Assembly (NCBI GenBank): GCA_019313505.1
Contig: JAFDBA010000020.1
Coordinates: 1-18,212, forward strand
Reading direction: 5' to 3'
DNA length: 18,212 nt
DNA from: Deltaproteobacteria bacterium
GTDB lineage: Bacteria > Desulfobacterota > Desulfobacteria > Desulfobacterales > UBA11574
How positions within the stretch are numbered: position 1 is the stretch's first letter; each line of letters begins with the position of its first letter. Under the pieces are notes generated by a model. The model was not told where the DNA came from and made no database searches. It saw nothing but the letters and a program-made list of their open reading frames with translations. The position numbers were made by a program, and so were the translations under genes. Of the stretch, positions 1 to 7,751 are shown piece after piece.

Positions 1-174
1 TTGGATGAGCTCCCATCCCTTACTTCCCCGGTTGTTCAGAATATCAGTCAAAATTCTTGTCTGATCTTTCGAAACTTCATCAATACCGCATTGGCCGGAA
101 TCACTACAAAAATAAATAACCTTATCAAAAGTCTCCGCCGAGTGCCGGGTAATCTCATATTCAAAGCGCTCCAT
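1..174 (-). CDS. DUF4177-like small protein, partial (N-terminal 58 residues)
   Basis: The gene is read on the minus strand from an ATG at 174-172 and runs off the left edge, so only 58 residues are present. A strong ribosome binding site (AAAGGAGG) lies 5-6 bases before the ATG. The product begins MERFEYEITRHS, has two cysteines in SDSGQCG, and ends in LTDILNNRGSKGWELIQ. The segment 'LN..G..GWEL' is the signature of DUF4177-type proteins, small soluble alpha/beta proteins of unknown function. An inverted-repeat element lies immediately upstream (201-348), so this gene's promoter must be inside or beyond that element. An open frame on the opposite strand over the same bases has no coding character and enters the repeat. 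The family assignment rests on the C-terminal signature only; function is unknown. Confidence 0.65.
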   Translation of the reverse strand, partial: MERFEYEITRHSAETFDKVIYFCSDSGQCGIDEVSKDQTRILTDILNNRGSKGWELIQ

Positions 175-200
175 ACGGCCTCCTTTCCCATTCTTTTTGA

Positions 201-348
201 TAGAAGTGGTTTCAAAACCTTCAATCAGGTTCAAGATCAAGGCAGGGCGAGGGATTCAAGCGCAGGAATATATGTAATATTTCGAGTATTGAATCCCTCG
301 GCTCAACACAGAAATTGGGCCTGAGGGGAGGTTTTGAAACCATTTCTA
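201..348. mobile_element. MITE-like element with 20-bp terminal inverted repeats
   Basis: Bases 201-220 and 329-348 are inverted copies matching at 19 of 20 positions; the core GGTTTCAAAACCT / AGGTTTTGAAACC is perfect. The flanks both carry TGA (198-200 and 349-351), a possible 3-bp target duplication, though too short to be sure. A second internal inverted repeat, CGAGGGATTCAA / TTGAATCCCTCG (248-259 and 289-300), would fold into a hairpin. There is no room for a transposase, so it would be non-autonomous. The internal string around TCGAGTATT, followed by a CAG-AATTGGGC block and a G-run just before the right arm, resembles the interior of the element at 11677-11885. The two may belong to one broad family. 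Confidence 0.6.
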
Positions 349-423
349 TGAACGTAATAACCCATTGTTACATGTTGCTCGGTTTGCTTAATTCTTGATA
401 AGAGAATAAGTCAGTTATATTGA

Positions 424-546
424 AAGTCAAGAGAGTTGATTGTGGGGCATTTTCGCTTTGGAAGTGTTACTGAAAAAGTGTTAAAAGAATCTCTGGAACC
501 GGTTACAACGATTCCCATAAACCGGGAGAAAACCTCTGGTTCTTAG
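424..546 (+). pseudogene. Universal stress protein C-terminal remnant
   Basis: Translation from 424, just after an in-frame stop at 421-423, to the TAG at 544-546 gives a 40-residue peptide containing ELIVGHFRFGSVTEKVLKES followed by LEPVT. This matches the C-terminal end of UspA-family proteins, where a G-x-x-x-x-GSV(S/T)EKVL helix and a 'PV' strand close the nucleotide-binding fold. The rest of the domain (about 100 residues) is missing upstream, there is no ATG, and no ribosome binding site precedes the TTG or GTG codons at 436 and 442. It is best read as a decayed fragment. The family call comes from pattern recognition of a short segment and is moderately sure. Confidence 0.45.
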
Positions 547-585
547 AAGATGTGATTTATTGTCACTCAGAAGACACGATTCGGG

Positions 586-852
586 TTAAAAGGGCCAGAA
601 TTGATTATCAAACCAAATCTTTTCCCTTAACGCTTTGTCGATATCAAGAAGCAGGCCCAGATGCTCGCGTTCCCAGCGTGAAAGCCATTCATAAAGGGCT
701 TTGGCTTCGGGATCAGATGTGGTTTTTGCACTTTCGGAGTAAAGTTTGATGGCGCTCTCTTCCATTGATATCGCTGCAGAGATTGCGGCGGCTTCAAAAC
801 CGGCGGCAGATATTTTATCCTTGATTTCCCGGGTTAATACCTTTGATGCCAC
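586..852 (-). CDS. Half-length rubrerythrin/ferritin-like protein
   Basis: This 88-residue protein follows nqrF on the same strand after a 56-base gap. It reads as the C-terminal half of a ferritin-like diiron protein: a helix with MEESAIKLYSESA (Glu ligand and Tyr), then DPEAKALYEWLSRWEREH with an ExxH ligand pair, and an aromatic tail ending FDNQFWPF, as in many rubrerythrin C-termini. Full rubrerythrin-like proteins have four helices and two such half-sites in about 140-170 residues. Here one half-site remains, so a working diiron centre would need a dimer. The start is a GTG at 852-850 without a clear ribosome binding site, and the frame stays open upstream into nqrF, so the true start is uncertain. 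It could be a truncated remnant. Its position suggests co-transcription with nqr. Confidence 0.6.
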   Translation of the reverse strand: MASKVLTREIKDKISAAGFEAAAISAAISMEESAIKLYSESAKTTSDPEAKALYEWLSRWEREHLGLLLDIDKALREKIWFDNQFWPF

Positions 853-908
853 ACTGCTGGTGTCTGTATAATTGTGACTGCCAGGAATGAACTTTTTTCC
901 CGAGACCT

Positions 909-2132
909 TTAGAATTTGTCGTAGGCTATCATCTCAGGTTCAACTCCCAGGCTGTCGAGCATATCTTCAATTGCATCGACCATCATGGGTGGACCGCAGA
1001 GATAATATTCAATTTCCGTTGGATCTTCATGTTTGCTGAGATAATTGTCATACAGATACTGGTGAATATAACCGGTCATCCCGCTCCAGTTATTTTCCGG
1101 TTTTGGCTGGGATAGAGCGACATAGAATGAAAAATTGTCAAATTTCTTTTCCAACTCCCTGAATTCTTTTTCAAAAAACAGTTCCAATTTTGATCTTGCT
1201 CCGTACCAAAAAGTGGTTTTGCGTTTTGTTTCCAGCGTGTTAAGCTGGTGAAGGATGTGACATCTCAAAGGCGCCATGCCGGCACCGCCTCCGACAAAGC
1301 ACATCTCTTTCTCTGTCTCTTCTACGAAAAATTCTCCATAAGGTCCGCTCAAAGTAATCCGGTCACTAGGTTTCAAGTTGAAAATATAGGATGATCCTGC
1401 ACCGGGCGGTGCTTCTGAAACCCCGGGCGGGGGTGTGGCAATCCGGATCGTAAATTCTAAGATATTCTTTTCGCTTGGAGGGCTTGCAACGGAATAGGCT
1501 CTGAAAACCGGTTCTTCTATTTTCGAACGCAGCCCCCAGAGATCGAAGGCATCCCAGTCAGGTCTGAACCGTTCGGCAACCCTGGTCCTGAATTCTAACA
1601 ACGAAAGCTCGTGCTCAGGAATATCGATCTGAATATAAGCCCCGGCTTTGAAGTCGAGTTCTTCACCAGAGTCGAGTTGTATCACCAGTTCCTTTATAAA
1701 AGTTGCAACGTTGTCGTTAGAAACTACTGTGGCATTGTATTTTTTTACATTGAAGATTTCTTCCGGCACCCGAATCTTTAAATTTTCCTTTACTTTTAGC
1801 TGGCAGGCCAGACGGACATTTGCTTTTTTCTCCCCTCTGGTAAGGTGGGCAAGCTCGGTGGGCAAAATACCCCTTCCACCTTCTTCCACCACGCACCTAC
1901 AGGTTCCACATGAACCTCCGCCGCCACAGGCCGATGGGATAAAAATCTCATTTTCGGCAAGAGCGGACAAAAGTGTATTTCCTCCCGGGACCTTCAGGCT
2001 TTTTCCCTCGTCATCATTAATGATAATAATACAGTCATCCTTTTTCACCACTTTGGCTTCCACCAGCAGAATCAGCCCTATAAGGATAAAGATAATAGAT
2101 CCAAACACTGTAATGCTGATAACGTAAATCAT
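909..2132 (-). CDS. nqrF: Na+-translocating NADH:quinone reductase subunit F
   Basis: NqrF is the NADH-oxidising entry subunit of the membrane complex that couples quinone reduction to Na+ export. The 407-residue protein has an N-terminal membrane anchor (about residues 3-25), a plant-type [2Fe-2S] domain with Cys69, Cys75, Cys78 and Cys110 ([10 protein letters not shown], then ACQ), an FAD-binding RAYSVASPP motif at about 211-219, the NADH-binding loop GGGAGMAP at 281-288 and a CGPPMM motif near the C-terminus. The length equals that of known NqrF proteins (about 405-410). It is the last nqr gene, and its ATG overlaps the end of nqrE by 4 bases (ATGA), indicating translational coupling. All expected cofactor motifs are intact. 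Confidence 0.97.
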   Translation of the reverse strand: MIYVISITVFGSIIFILIGLILLVEAKVVKKDDCIIIINDDEGKSLKVPGGNTLLSALAENEIFIPSACGGGGSCGTCRCVVEEGGRGILPTELAHLTRGEKKANVRLACQLKVKENLKIRVPEEIFNVKKYNATVVSNDNVATFIKELVIQLDSGEELDFKAGAYIQIDIPEHELSLLEFRTRVAERFRPDWDAFDLWGLRSKIEEPVFRAYSVASPPSEKNILEFTIRIATPPPGVSEAPPGAGSSYIFNLKPSDRITLSGPYGEFFVEETEKEMCFVGGGAGMAPLRCHILHQLNTLETKRKTTFWYGARSKLELFFEKEFRELEKKFDNFSFYVALSQPKPENNWSGMTGYIHQYLYDNYLSKHEDPTEIEYYLCGPPMMVDAIEDMLDSLGVEPEMIAYDKF

Positions 2133-2737
2133 AATGTTATTCCGGAAAAAAGCATAAACGCCATGGCCATAAGGCCGGTCACAATCATGCTTATACCAAA
2201 GCCTTCAAGCCCTTCAGGAACATCTGCATATCTTAGTTTTTTTCTTATCCCCGCCATTGTAACAATAGCAAGCATCCATCCCATGCCTGAACTCGCCCCA
2301 AAAACAACAGATTCCATAAAATTATAATCGCGTTCCACCATAAAGAGGGACGTGCCAAGAATTGCACAGTTTACCGCGATCAAGGGGAGGAAAACACCAA
2401 GGGCCATATAAAGGGGGGGCGAATACCTGTCGATAATCATTTCCAGAGCCTGAACTATAGCCGCGATAACAGCGATAAAGATAATAAATTTTAGAAAGCT
2501 AAGATCAGTCAAAGGCAAGCCGGCCCAGGCAAGAGCTCCGGGCGCCAGCAGATAATGATAGACCAGCCAGTTTATCGGCGTTGTAATGGAAAGTACAAAA
2601 GTTACTGCAAACCCCAATCCCACAGCAGGTTCCATGTTGCCGGAAATCGCAAGAAAAGAACACATGCCTAAAAAATATGCCAGAAGGATATTGCCGACAA
2701 AAACAGAATTTAAAAAGATACTGATGAGGTTTTCCAT
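2129..2737 (-). CDS. nqrE: Na+-translocating NADH:quinone reductase subunit E
   Basis: This is a 202-residue integral membrane subunit of the Na+-NQR. I start it at the ATG at 2737-2735 because the protein then begins [13 protein letters not shown], as in other NqrE proteins; the frame is open 54 bases further upstream but that would run into nqrD. Six hydrophobic segments are visible. Cys26 (FLGMCSFLA) and Cys124 (AVNCAILG) correspond to the NqrE cysteines that, with two from NqrD, hold the intramembrane iron-sulfur centre. The start lies 4 bases after the nqrD stop, and the end overlaps the nqrF start by 4 bases, so the genes are one transcription unit. NqrE is homologous to NqrD and to RnfA. 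Confidence 0.96.
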   Translation of the reverse strand: MENLISIFLNSVFVGNILLAYFLGMCSFLAISGNMEPAVGLGFAVTFVLSITTPINWLVYHYLLAPGALAWAGLPLTDLSFLKFIIFIAVIAAIVQALEMIIDRYSPPLYMALGVFLPLIAVNCAILGTSLFMVERDYNFMESVVFGASSGMGWMLAIVTMAGIRKKLRYADVPEGLEGFGISMIVTGLMAMAFMLFSGITL

Positions 2738-2741
2738 AAGT

Positions 2742-3359
2742 TTATTCTTTTGAAACTGTTTTCTGGAGCCATACAATAAGGCCGATTGCAATGAAAGCGC
2801 CGGGCGCTAAAACCATAAACCCCATATTTTCGTATCCTGCCGCATAAAAAGCATTGGGAATCACTTGAAATCCAAAAAGTTTTCCGGCACCTAAAAGCTC
2901 CCGCAGAACCGCCACCGTTATCAGGATCTGGCTATAGCCGAGCCCGTTGCCGATGCCGTCGAGCAGGGAAAGAAGCGGTGGATTACCCAGAGCATATGTT
3001 TCTGCTCTGGCCATGATAATGCAGTTTGTAATAATAAGCCCCACGAAAACCGACAACTGCTTGCTGATATCATAAAGAAAAGCTTTGAGAACCTGGTCTG
3101 CAAAAATCACAAGGGTTGCAATGATAGTGAGTTCAACGATGATACGAATATTTCTGGGAATCAGCTTGCGTATCAGTGAAATTGATAGATTGGAACAAGC
3201 CAGGACAAAAGTCAGTGCAAGGCCCATGACAATGGCGGTCTTTAACTGAACGGTTACCGCAAGAGCAGAGCATATCCCCAGAATTTGGCCTGATATCGGG
3301 TTGCTTTCCCAGATCGGGTTAAAAAATACCTTAAAGGCTTTGGTTCGGGTTATCTTCAT
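2742..3359 (-). CDS. nqrD: Na+-translocating NADH:quinone reductase subunit D
   Basis: This 205-residue membrane subunit is homologous to RnfE. It carries the family signature [10 protein letters not shown] followed by GNGLGYS in the second half, and the two conserved membrane cysteines Cys30 (GQILGICSA) and Cys113 ([12 protein letters not shown]). These are expected to pair with Cys26 and Cys124 of NqrE around the intramembrane Fe-S centre on the route from NqrF to NqrC. Its ATG overlaps the nqrC stop by 4 bases. The length is as expected for NqrD (about 205-210). A frame inside it that opens on the same strand has no coding character. The assignment follows from motifs and from the fixed A-B-C-D-E-F order. 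Confidence 0.96.
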   Translation of the reverse strand: MKITRTKAFKVFFNPIWESNPISGQILGICSALAVTVQLKTAIVMGLALTFVLACSNLSISLIRKLIPRNIRIIVELTIIATLVIFADQVLKAFLYDISKQLSVFVGLIITNCIIMARAETYALGNPPLLSLLDGIGNGLGYSQILITVAVLRELLGAGKLFGFQVIPNAFYAAGYENMGFMVLAPGAFIAIGLIVWLQKTVSKE

Positions 3360-4054
3360 TTTATCTCATTTTTTCTAAATCTTTCAGAAAGAGGTTCATA
3401 TTCAATAAGTGTTCGTTTTAAGCCGGCAGATAAAAATTTGCCGGTCATAGAAGCGCCGCTGATGCCGTCCACAAAGTTTTTATGTCTACTTGTCGGTATC
3501 CTCCCTTGTACTGCTCCTTTGGCAATGGTAATTGAAACAAAATTACCCTTATCGTCCATGATTTTTTTGTCTGCAAAGTTTTTCTGAAACCATCTTTTTT
3601 CGATTTCTCCACCAAGACCGGGGGTTTCCTGATGACTGTAAACTGTGAACCCTGAAATCGTCGTCCCGTCATTCTTTATGGCCAGATATCCTGCAATTTT
3701 TCCCCACAGTCCCCGGGAATGAACCGGTATAATATAAGCTTGTATCTTCTCCTGTTTGACATAAAGATAGACCGGCAGATCATTTTCACCTTTTTTTTCT
3801 TTTGGAACGAGCTTCCCTTGGAAATCGATCCACATCTTTTTTATATGGTCCGCGTATAATCCGGAAACTGTTTCGAGTGAAGGTGCTTTTTTATCCTCGA
3901 TCAGACCGATAGACTTTAAAATATTCTTCTGCTTGTCAAAGGCGATGTTTCTAAGTTGATATTCCCTGAGCCCGGTGGATGCCAGCGTCAACAGGCTGCC
4001 GCATACAATGCTCAACACCACTGCAAATAAAATTGATTTGATATGGCTAGACAT
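3356..4054 (-). CDS. nqrC: Na+-translocating NADH:quinone reductase subunit C (covalent FMN)
   Basis: This 232-residue protein has a single N-terminal membrane helix (about residues 5-27) and a large extracytoplasmic domain that carries covalent FMN. The motif DGISGASMT at 196-204 matches the flavinylation signature SGA(T/S)xT, so Thr204 is the expected FMN-linked residue. The motif HQETPGLGGE (146-155) is also typical of NqrC and RnfG. Attachment of this FMN needs the ApbE flavin transferase, whose gene is not in this window. The start overlaps the nqrB end by 8 bases and the end overlaps nqrD by 4. The protein is slightly shorter than the roughly 255 residues of gamma-proteobacterial NqrC. 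Confidence 0.95.
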   Translation of the reverse strand: MSSHIKSILFAVVLSIVCGSLLTLASTGLREYQLRNIAFDKQKNILKSIGLIEDKKAPSLETVSGLYADHIKKMWIDFQGKLVPKEKKGENDLPVYLYVKQEKIQAYIIPVHSRGLWGKIAGYLAIKNDGTTISGFTVYSHQETPGLGGEIEKRWFQKNFADKKIMDDKGNFVSITIAKGAVQGRIPTSRHKNFVDGISGASMTGKFLSAGLKRTLIEYEPLSERFRKNEIK

Positions 4055-5240
4055 TGGGCACCCTTTTTTTCAGCCTGAAATTAATTTCAAAATAATCCAG
4101 CAGGGGAGAAAACAGGTTCATAAAGAGAATCGCCAGCATGACCCCCTCGGGAAATGCCGGATTGAAGATGCGTATCAATACCGTCAGAAAACCGATTGCG
4201 AAACCGTATATCCATTTTGCAGTATTCATTCCGGGCGCAGAAACCGGATCGGTGGCCATGTAGATTATCCCGAAGGCAAACCCGCCCATTACCAGGTGGT
4301 AAAGCGGATGCAGCGCAAGCATCGGCACGGTGGAATTACCAGAAACAAGGCTCATAATATATCCCGGATATGCAGCAACCAGCACTCCCAGAACACCTCC
4401 GATCATTATTCTGTAACTTGCTATACCGGTAAAGATCAGCAAGCACGCCCCGATCAAGCACATTAGCGTTGAAGTCCCACCAATACTACCAGGGTATAAA
4501 CCGAAAAAGAGTTTGGGAAACGTAAACCCAGCTTTGGCCAGCAAAGATTCTATAAAGGAAGCAGTCCCTTGAACTGCGGAAACCGCAAGGGGTGTCGCCC
4601 CGCTGAATGTATCGACTCCTGAAGAATTTACATTGCTGACCACCGTCCATACCGCTCCCCCTGTCATCTTTATGGGATAGGCAAAAAACAGAAACGCACG
4701 TCCGGTCAATGCTGGATTTAAAAAGTTTCTTCCGGTTCCACCGAAGAGTTCCTTGCCGATAACCACTCCGAAAGAGATGCCTATGGCAACCTGCCAGAGC
4801 GGAATCGTCGGTGGAAGAGTAAGGGGAAATAACAGGCCGGTAACCAGGAAACCTTCACTTATGGAGTGCTTCCTAATGGATGCAAACAAAATTTCCCAGA
4901 AAAATCCCACAACATAGGAAACAATAATAACCGGCAGTACGATCCGTAGCCCTTTGAGGGAAACTGCTATAAAAGTAACAGGGAGTCCGGAAGCTATATT
5001 CGACTGGAATCCTGTATTGTAAATGCCGAAGAAAAGCGGCGGAATTAGAGCTATAATAACCATGCTCATGAGGCGTTTTAGATCAAGGCTGTCACGCACA
5101 TGGGCGTCTTTTTTCGTTACAATGCCCGGTATAAAGAAAAAGGTTTCGGTTGCCTCAAAAATAGGATGGAGTTTTTCAAATCTTCCGCCCTGGGCAAAGT
5201 GCTTTCGTTTAGAATCGAAAATCTTCTTTAGAAACTTCAT
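4047..5240 (-). CDS. nqrB: Na+-translocating NADH:quinone reductase subunit B
   Basis: This is a 397-residue polytopic membrane subunit that forms much of the Na+ and quinone path. A cytoplasmic N-terminal segment (VRDSLDLKRLM region) is followed by about ten hydrophobic helices. VDTFSGATPLA contains the SGAT flavinylation motif with Thr216 as the expected covalent FMN site. NPALTGRAFLFFAYP (about 175-189) is another well conserved stretch shared with RnfD. The gene begins 2 bases after the nqrA stop and overlaps nqrC by 8 bases. Length and topology fit NqrB (about 400-415). Frames on the opposite strand over this gene are judged to be shadows because their codon pattern mirrors the membrane segments. 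Confidence 0.97.
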   Translation of the reverse strand: MKFLKKIFDSKRKHFAQGGRFEKLHPIFEATETFFFIPGIVTKKDAHVRDSLDLKRLMSMVIIALIPPLFFGIYNTGFQSNIASGLPVTFIAVSLKGLRIVLPVIIVSYVVGFFWEILFASIRKHSISEGFLVTGLLFPLTLPPTIPLWQVAIGISFGVVIGKELFGGTGRNFLNPALTGRAFLFFAYPIKMTGGAVWTVVSNVNSSGVDTFSGATPLAVSAVQGTASFIESLLAKAGFTFPKLFFGLYPGSIGGTSTLMCLIGACLLIFTGIASYRIMIGGVLGVLVAAYPGYIMSLVSGNSTVPMLALHPLYHLVMGGFAFGIIYMATDPVSAPGMNTAKWIYGFAIGFLTVLIRIFNPAFPEGVMLAILFMNLFSPLLDYFEINFRLKKRVPNV

Positions 5241-5242
5241 AA

Positions 5243-6586
5243 TTACAACTGTTCAAGATAACATGCTTTTTTTGTATTTTTCATAACATTGCACAGTTCC
5301 AGTTTCGACGGGCAAACATAGGTACAAAGACCGCATTCCACACAGTCCAGCAAGCCGTGATCAATGGCTTCCTCTATTTCATCAACCAGTATGCACTTGT
5401 AAGTAAACTGGGGCAAAATATCTACAGGACAGACTTGGGCACAGAATCCGCAATTGATGCAGGCCCGCTCTTCACCATGACAGTTGCAGTCCATGGGCAA
5501 TGCCGATTTATTTAAAAAGGATAAAAAAGCTCTGGATCGGCTCGGTTTTTGAAACCCCGGTCTTGCAAACCCTAAAAACTCCTTTTCGCCACCTTCGGGA
5601 ATCAGCACCAGGGACGTTTCGTAAAACCCCATATAAGAATCTTTGCCGCCTTTATAACCTTTGAAAATTCCGCCCACAATATGTCTGGCTTTTTCTGTTT
5701 TGTCCGTACGGCCTTTGGTAAGATGATTCAAAGGAACACCAATTCTGGTCAGAAGATGCTTTTTCCCCCTGACCAGGGCTCCACCTATGACAACAGTTCT
5801 TTCCACAGGGTATTTACCGGTTTTAAAGAGCATCGCCAGAAGCAAAACATCCTGACCGCTGATATACCAGGCCCTATTTTCGTCTGGACTTTTTTTAATA
5901 TGATAGAGTAACACTCCCGGATCATCTGCAGGATAAACTCTTTCACAGATGTGGGTCACATAGCTGTTTAATTGATCTAAAACAAAAGAACGATTCTGAG
6001 ATGTACTTATGAAAAGTTTTTCAGATAATTTTTGTAAAATTTTTATCCCAAATTCAAACAGTTCAATTTTCCCTTTTAAATAAACTTCCGGCGTGGGCTG
6101 AAAAGGCTCGTTTGTATCCAGACTGACAATGATAGACGGAGGAATAGAGTCAGGGGCTGCAATATCACGAAAAGGAAGTTCTCTAAACAAAGGCCAGAGT
6201 CCTCCGGTCATTATAGCTTTTACAAGCATTTGTCTTTCTATATTTTCAACCTGTGCTTCATTGAAGATTGGAAAAGTTTCATAGCCCTCGTCTTGATCCA
6301 GTTCCACGACGATTTCTTTAATTACCCTACGCGGGCCGAAATCAATTTTAGTGATTCTGCCTCCACCCGGTGATAGAAATACGAGATCCGAATTTCGCTT
6401 GTCTTCAAAAACAAGGGAGCCCACCTTAACTTGATCGGCCACTTTAACTTTCAGACGGGGTTTTACAAATGGGATCCTTTCCGGCAAAAGAGCTACGCTG
6501 GTCGGCCTCCCTAATTGTTCAAGCTCATGAGAAGGTTCACCGGCAATGTTAAGTTTGTAGCCTTTTTTAGTGCGAATGGAAATCAT
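5243..6586 (-). CDS. nqrA: Na+-translocating NADH:quinone reductase subunit A with RnfC-like double 4Fe-4S tail
   Basis: This 447-residue cytoplasmic subunit is the first gene of the operon. The N-terminal two thirds have the NqrA/RnfC biotinyl-lipoyl-like and SLBB layout. The C-terminus holds two complete CxxCxxCxxxCP motifs: Cys376, 379, 382, 386 (CINCGFCAQVCP) and Cys415, 418, 421, 425 (CVECGLCTYVCP). Well studied NqrA proteins such as that of Vibrio keep only a degenerate form of this region and bind no Fe-S cluster, whereas RnfC has both clusters. Length and operon order (next gene nqrB) say NqrA; the cluster motifs say RnfC-like. The ATG at 6586 has no good ribosome binding site. The naming is sure; the presence of two clusters is an inference from the motifs. 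Confidence 0.92.
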   Translation of the reverse strand: MISIRTKKGYKLNIAGEPSHELEQLGRPTSVALLPERIPFVKPRLKVKVADQVKVGSLVFEDKRNSDLVFLSPGGGRITKIDFGPRRVIKEIVVELDQDEGYETFPIFNEAQVENIERQMLVKAIMTGGLWPLFRELPFRDIAAPDSIPPSIIVSLDTNEPFQPTPEVYLKGKIELFEFGIKILQKLSEKLFISTSQNRSFVLDQLNSYVTHICERVYPADDPGVLLYHIKKSPDENRAWYISGQDVLLLAMLFKTGKYPVERTVVIGGALVRGKKHLLTRIGVPLNHLTKGRTDKTEKARHIVGGIFKGYKGGKDSYMGFYETSLVLIPEGGEKEFLGFARPGFQKPSRSRAFLSFLNKSALPMDCNCHGEERACINCGFCAQVCPVDILPQFTYKCILVDEIEEAIDHGLLDCVECGLCTYVCPSKLELCNVMKNTKKACYLEQL

Positions 6587-6699
6587 CTGTTTGTCTGTTA
6601 GTCGTACTGTTTAACGTTTATCACTTTTACATGAAAAATTTACCCGGAATAACCTAACCAGGACAAGCCGGAAGTAAAAAAAAGATCGGTTTTATTTTT

Positions 6700-6768
6700 A
6701 CCACGAAGATCACGAAGGAAAAGAAGAATAAAATATATAACCTTCGTGCTCTTCGTGTACTTCGTGGT
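6700..6768. repeat. TTCGTG-module inverted repeat
   Basis: Two ACGAAG modules on the left (6700-6718, ACCACGAAG then ATCACGAAGG) face three CTTCGTG modules on the right (6741-6768, ending TACTTCGTGGT). The arms can fold into a hairpin with a short AT-rich loop. Similar CTTCGTG-rich intergenic repeats occur in many environmental bacterial genomes, and their role is not established. There is no coding content. Confidence 0.6.
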
Positions 6769-6953
6769 GTGATCAAACTTTTTTTGCCACAAAAAACACA
6801 AGATTTACAACCAAGGAACTAATCAGGTCAAGCTCGAGTTAAAAAAACTTATATCATAAAAACGCAACAAAGCGAAAAATCAGTGCTTTTTTATAGAATA
6901 GAATTTTTAAATTTGCAATAACTATGCCGTTAATAGAATCGATTATTTCACAC

Positions 6954-6982
6954 TTGACATAAGTTTTTTTTCAGCTTAGGAA
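6954..6982 (+). promoter_or_regulatory. Candidate sigma-70 promoter of perR
   Basis: A perfect TTGACA (-35) at 6954-6959 is followed by a 17-base spacer and TAGGAA at 6977-6982 as a weak -10. This would put the start of transcription near 6990, about 40 bases before the perR start codon. The -35 match and distance are good; the -10 is poor. Confidence 0.4.
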
Positions 6983-7029
6983 ATTAATGAGAAATTGGTG
7001 CACTAATTTATCACCTGAGAGGAAAAAAT

Positions 7030-7437
7030 TTGCTTCAGGAAAAAAATCACAGGATTACCAAACAGCGCCAGGTAATCCTGGAAGAATTACGAAAACTAAA
7101 TACGCACCCCAGTGCAGATGAAATTTATAAAGTTGTACGCCGTCACCTTCCCAGGATCAGCCTTGGTACGGTTTACAGAAATCTGGAAGTTCTTTCTGAG
7201 TTAGGTAAAATTCAGAAGTTGGAATTAAGCGGATCATTAAAACGCTTTGACTGGAATACGAAAAAGCACTACCATATCCGATGTGTGCGCTGCAACCGGG
7301 TGGACGATGCTCCGATTGCGCCGCTGAACCAACTCGAAAATGATCTCTACAAGGCAACTGTTTTCGAAATAATCGGGCACAATCTCGAATTTATCGGGCT
7401 TTGTCCCGAATGCTCAAAAAAAAATTCCCACAACTGA
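7030..7437 (+). CDS. perR: Fur-family peroxide-responsive regulator, PerR type
   Basis: This 135-residue metal-dependent repressor starts at a TTG preceded by GAGAGG. It has the Fur winged helix (HPSADEIYKVVRRHLP, then LGTVYRNLEVL) and a dimerisation domain with structural zinc cysteines Cys85/Cys88 (HIRCVRC) and Cys125/Cys128 (GLCPECSKK). The regulatory-metal ligands known in Bacillus PerR can all be placed: His26, Asp74 (KRFDWN), His80, His82 and Asp92. The Asp at 74, with the RFD context, is the residue that distinguishes PerR sensing of H2O2 from iron-sensing Fur. The position ahead of rubrerythrin, rubredoxin and peroxide genes supports that role. A terminator follows directly. PerR rather than Fur is probable, not proven. 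Confidence 0.88.
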   Translation: MLQEKNHRITKQRQVILEELRKLNTHPSADEIYKVVRRHLPRISLGTVYRNLEVLSELGKIQKLELSGSLKRFDWNTKKHYHIRCVRCNRVDDAPIAPLNQLENDLYKATVFEIIGHNLEFIGLCPECSKKNSHN

Positions 7438-7466
7438 CTGTTTACAAACCTTCTATTATGCCACAT

Positions 7467-7514
7467 GTCTCACGATACACCTGTGTATCATACCTAAAAT
7501 GTGAGACGTTTTTT
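7467..7514 (+). terminator. perR terminator
   Basis: GTCTCAC (7467-7473) pairs with GTGAGAC (7501-7507), followed by G and six T. Inside lies a second perfect hairpin GATACAC / GTGTATC (7474-7480 and 7483-7489). It begins 29 bases after the perR stop. This nested fold plus the T-run is a good Rho-independent terminator. Confidence 0.75.
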
Positions 7515-7668
7515 AACTCTGTACCGTGCTTTTCATCCCTCGATCATCTTATGTGAATAATTAAACCTTCAATAAATTATGTCGTTATTCCTTATTCTAC
7601 CTTGTTTTTATACAAAAATGTAGCCCTATTCACTATGATTCAGTTTTTTATTATCTTTTCATAAAATC

Positions 7669-7683
7669 TGGCACGAATTTTGA
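7669..7683 (+). promoter_or_regulatory. Sigma-54-like promoter before the ECF sigma gene
   Basis: TGGCACG, 4 bases, TTGA matches the sigma-54 consensus TGGCACG-N4-TTGC at the right spacing, except that the -12 GC is GA. It lies 68 bases before the sigma gene ATG. The same 15 bases recur exactly at 12095-12109. The -12 mismatch keeps this tentative. Confidence 0.4.
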
Positions 7684-7751
7684 CTTATCTTTAATTTGTC
7701 TATTACAAAAACACGAAAAAGACAGTTTTCGTTCAAGCACTAAATAAAAAA

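Larger units (their letters stand above)
6587..7029. other. Divergent intergenic region between nqrA and perR
   Basis: This 443-base, AT-rich stretch must hold the promoter of the leftward nqr operon and that of the rightward perR gene. It contains the TTCGTG-type repeat at 6700-6768 and a sigma-70-like promoter candidate at 6954-6982. The base pattern AATCGATT near 6938-6945 is a short palindrome, but I cannot match it to a PerR or Fur box. I see no open frame with coding character. No convincing promoter was recognised for nqrA. Confidence 0.5.
7421..7720 (+). repeat. Long direct repeat, copy A (perR tail, terminator, sigma-gene leader)
   Basis: About 300 bases, from the last codons of perR through the terminator to the leader of the ECF sigma gene, recur at 11625-12142 ahead of citrate synthase. 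Long blocks are identical, for example the stretch from GTGAGACG through the ATGTCGTTATTCCTTATT region. Copy A is uninterrupted and represents the empty site of the MITE found in copy B. Copy B still carries a relic of the perR end (KKNSRN-stop versus KKNSHN-stop), so the duplication originated here. Confidence 0.85.

Noticed and set aside
1..324. 107-residue open frame on the plus strand at the left edge
   Set aside because: It has a TTG start at the window edge, runs through both the DUF4177-like gene on the other strand and the inverted-repeat element, and its translation matches nothing recognisable. The minus-strand gene has a good ribosome binding site and family signature.
1648..2127. 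159-residue open frame on the plus strand
   Set aside because: It is antisense to nqrF across its 2Fe-2S domain, is rich in Ser and Pro from complementary codons, and has no domain.
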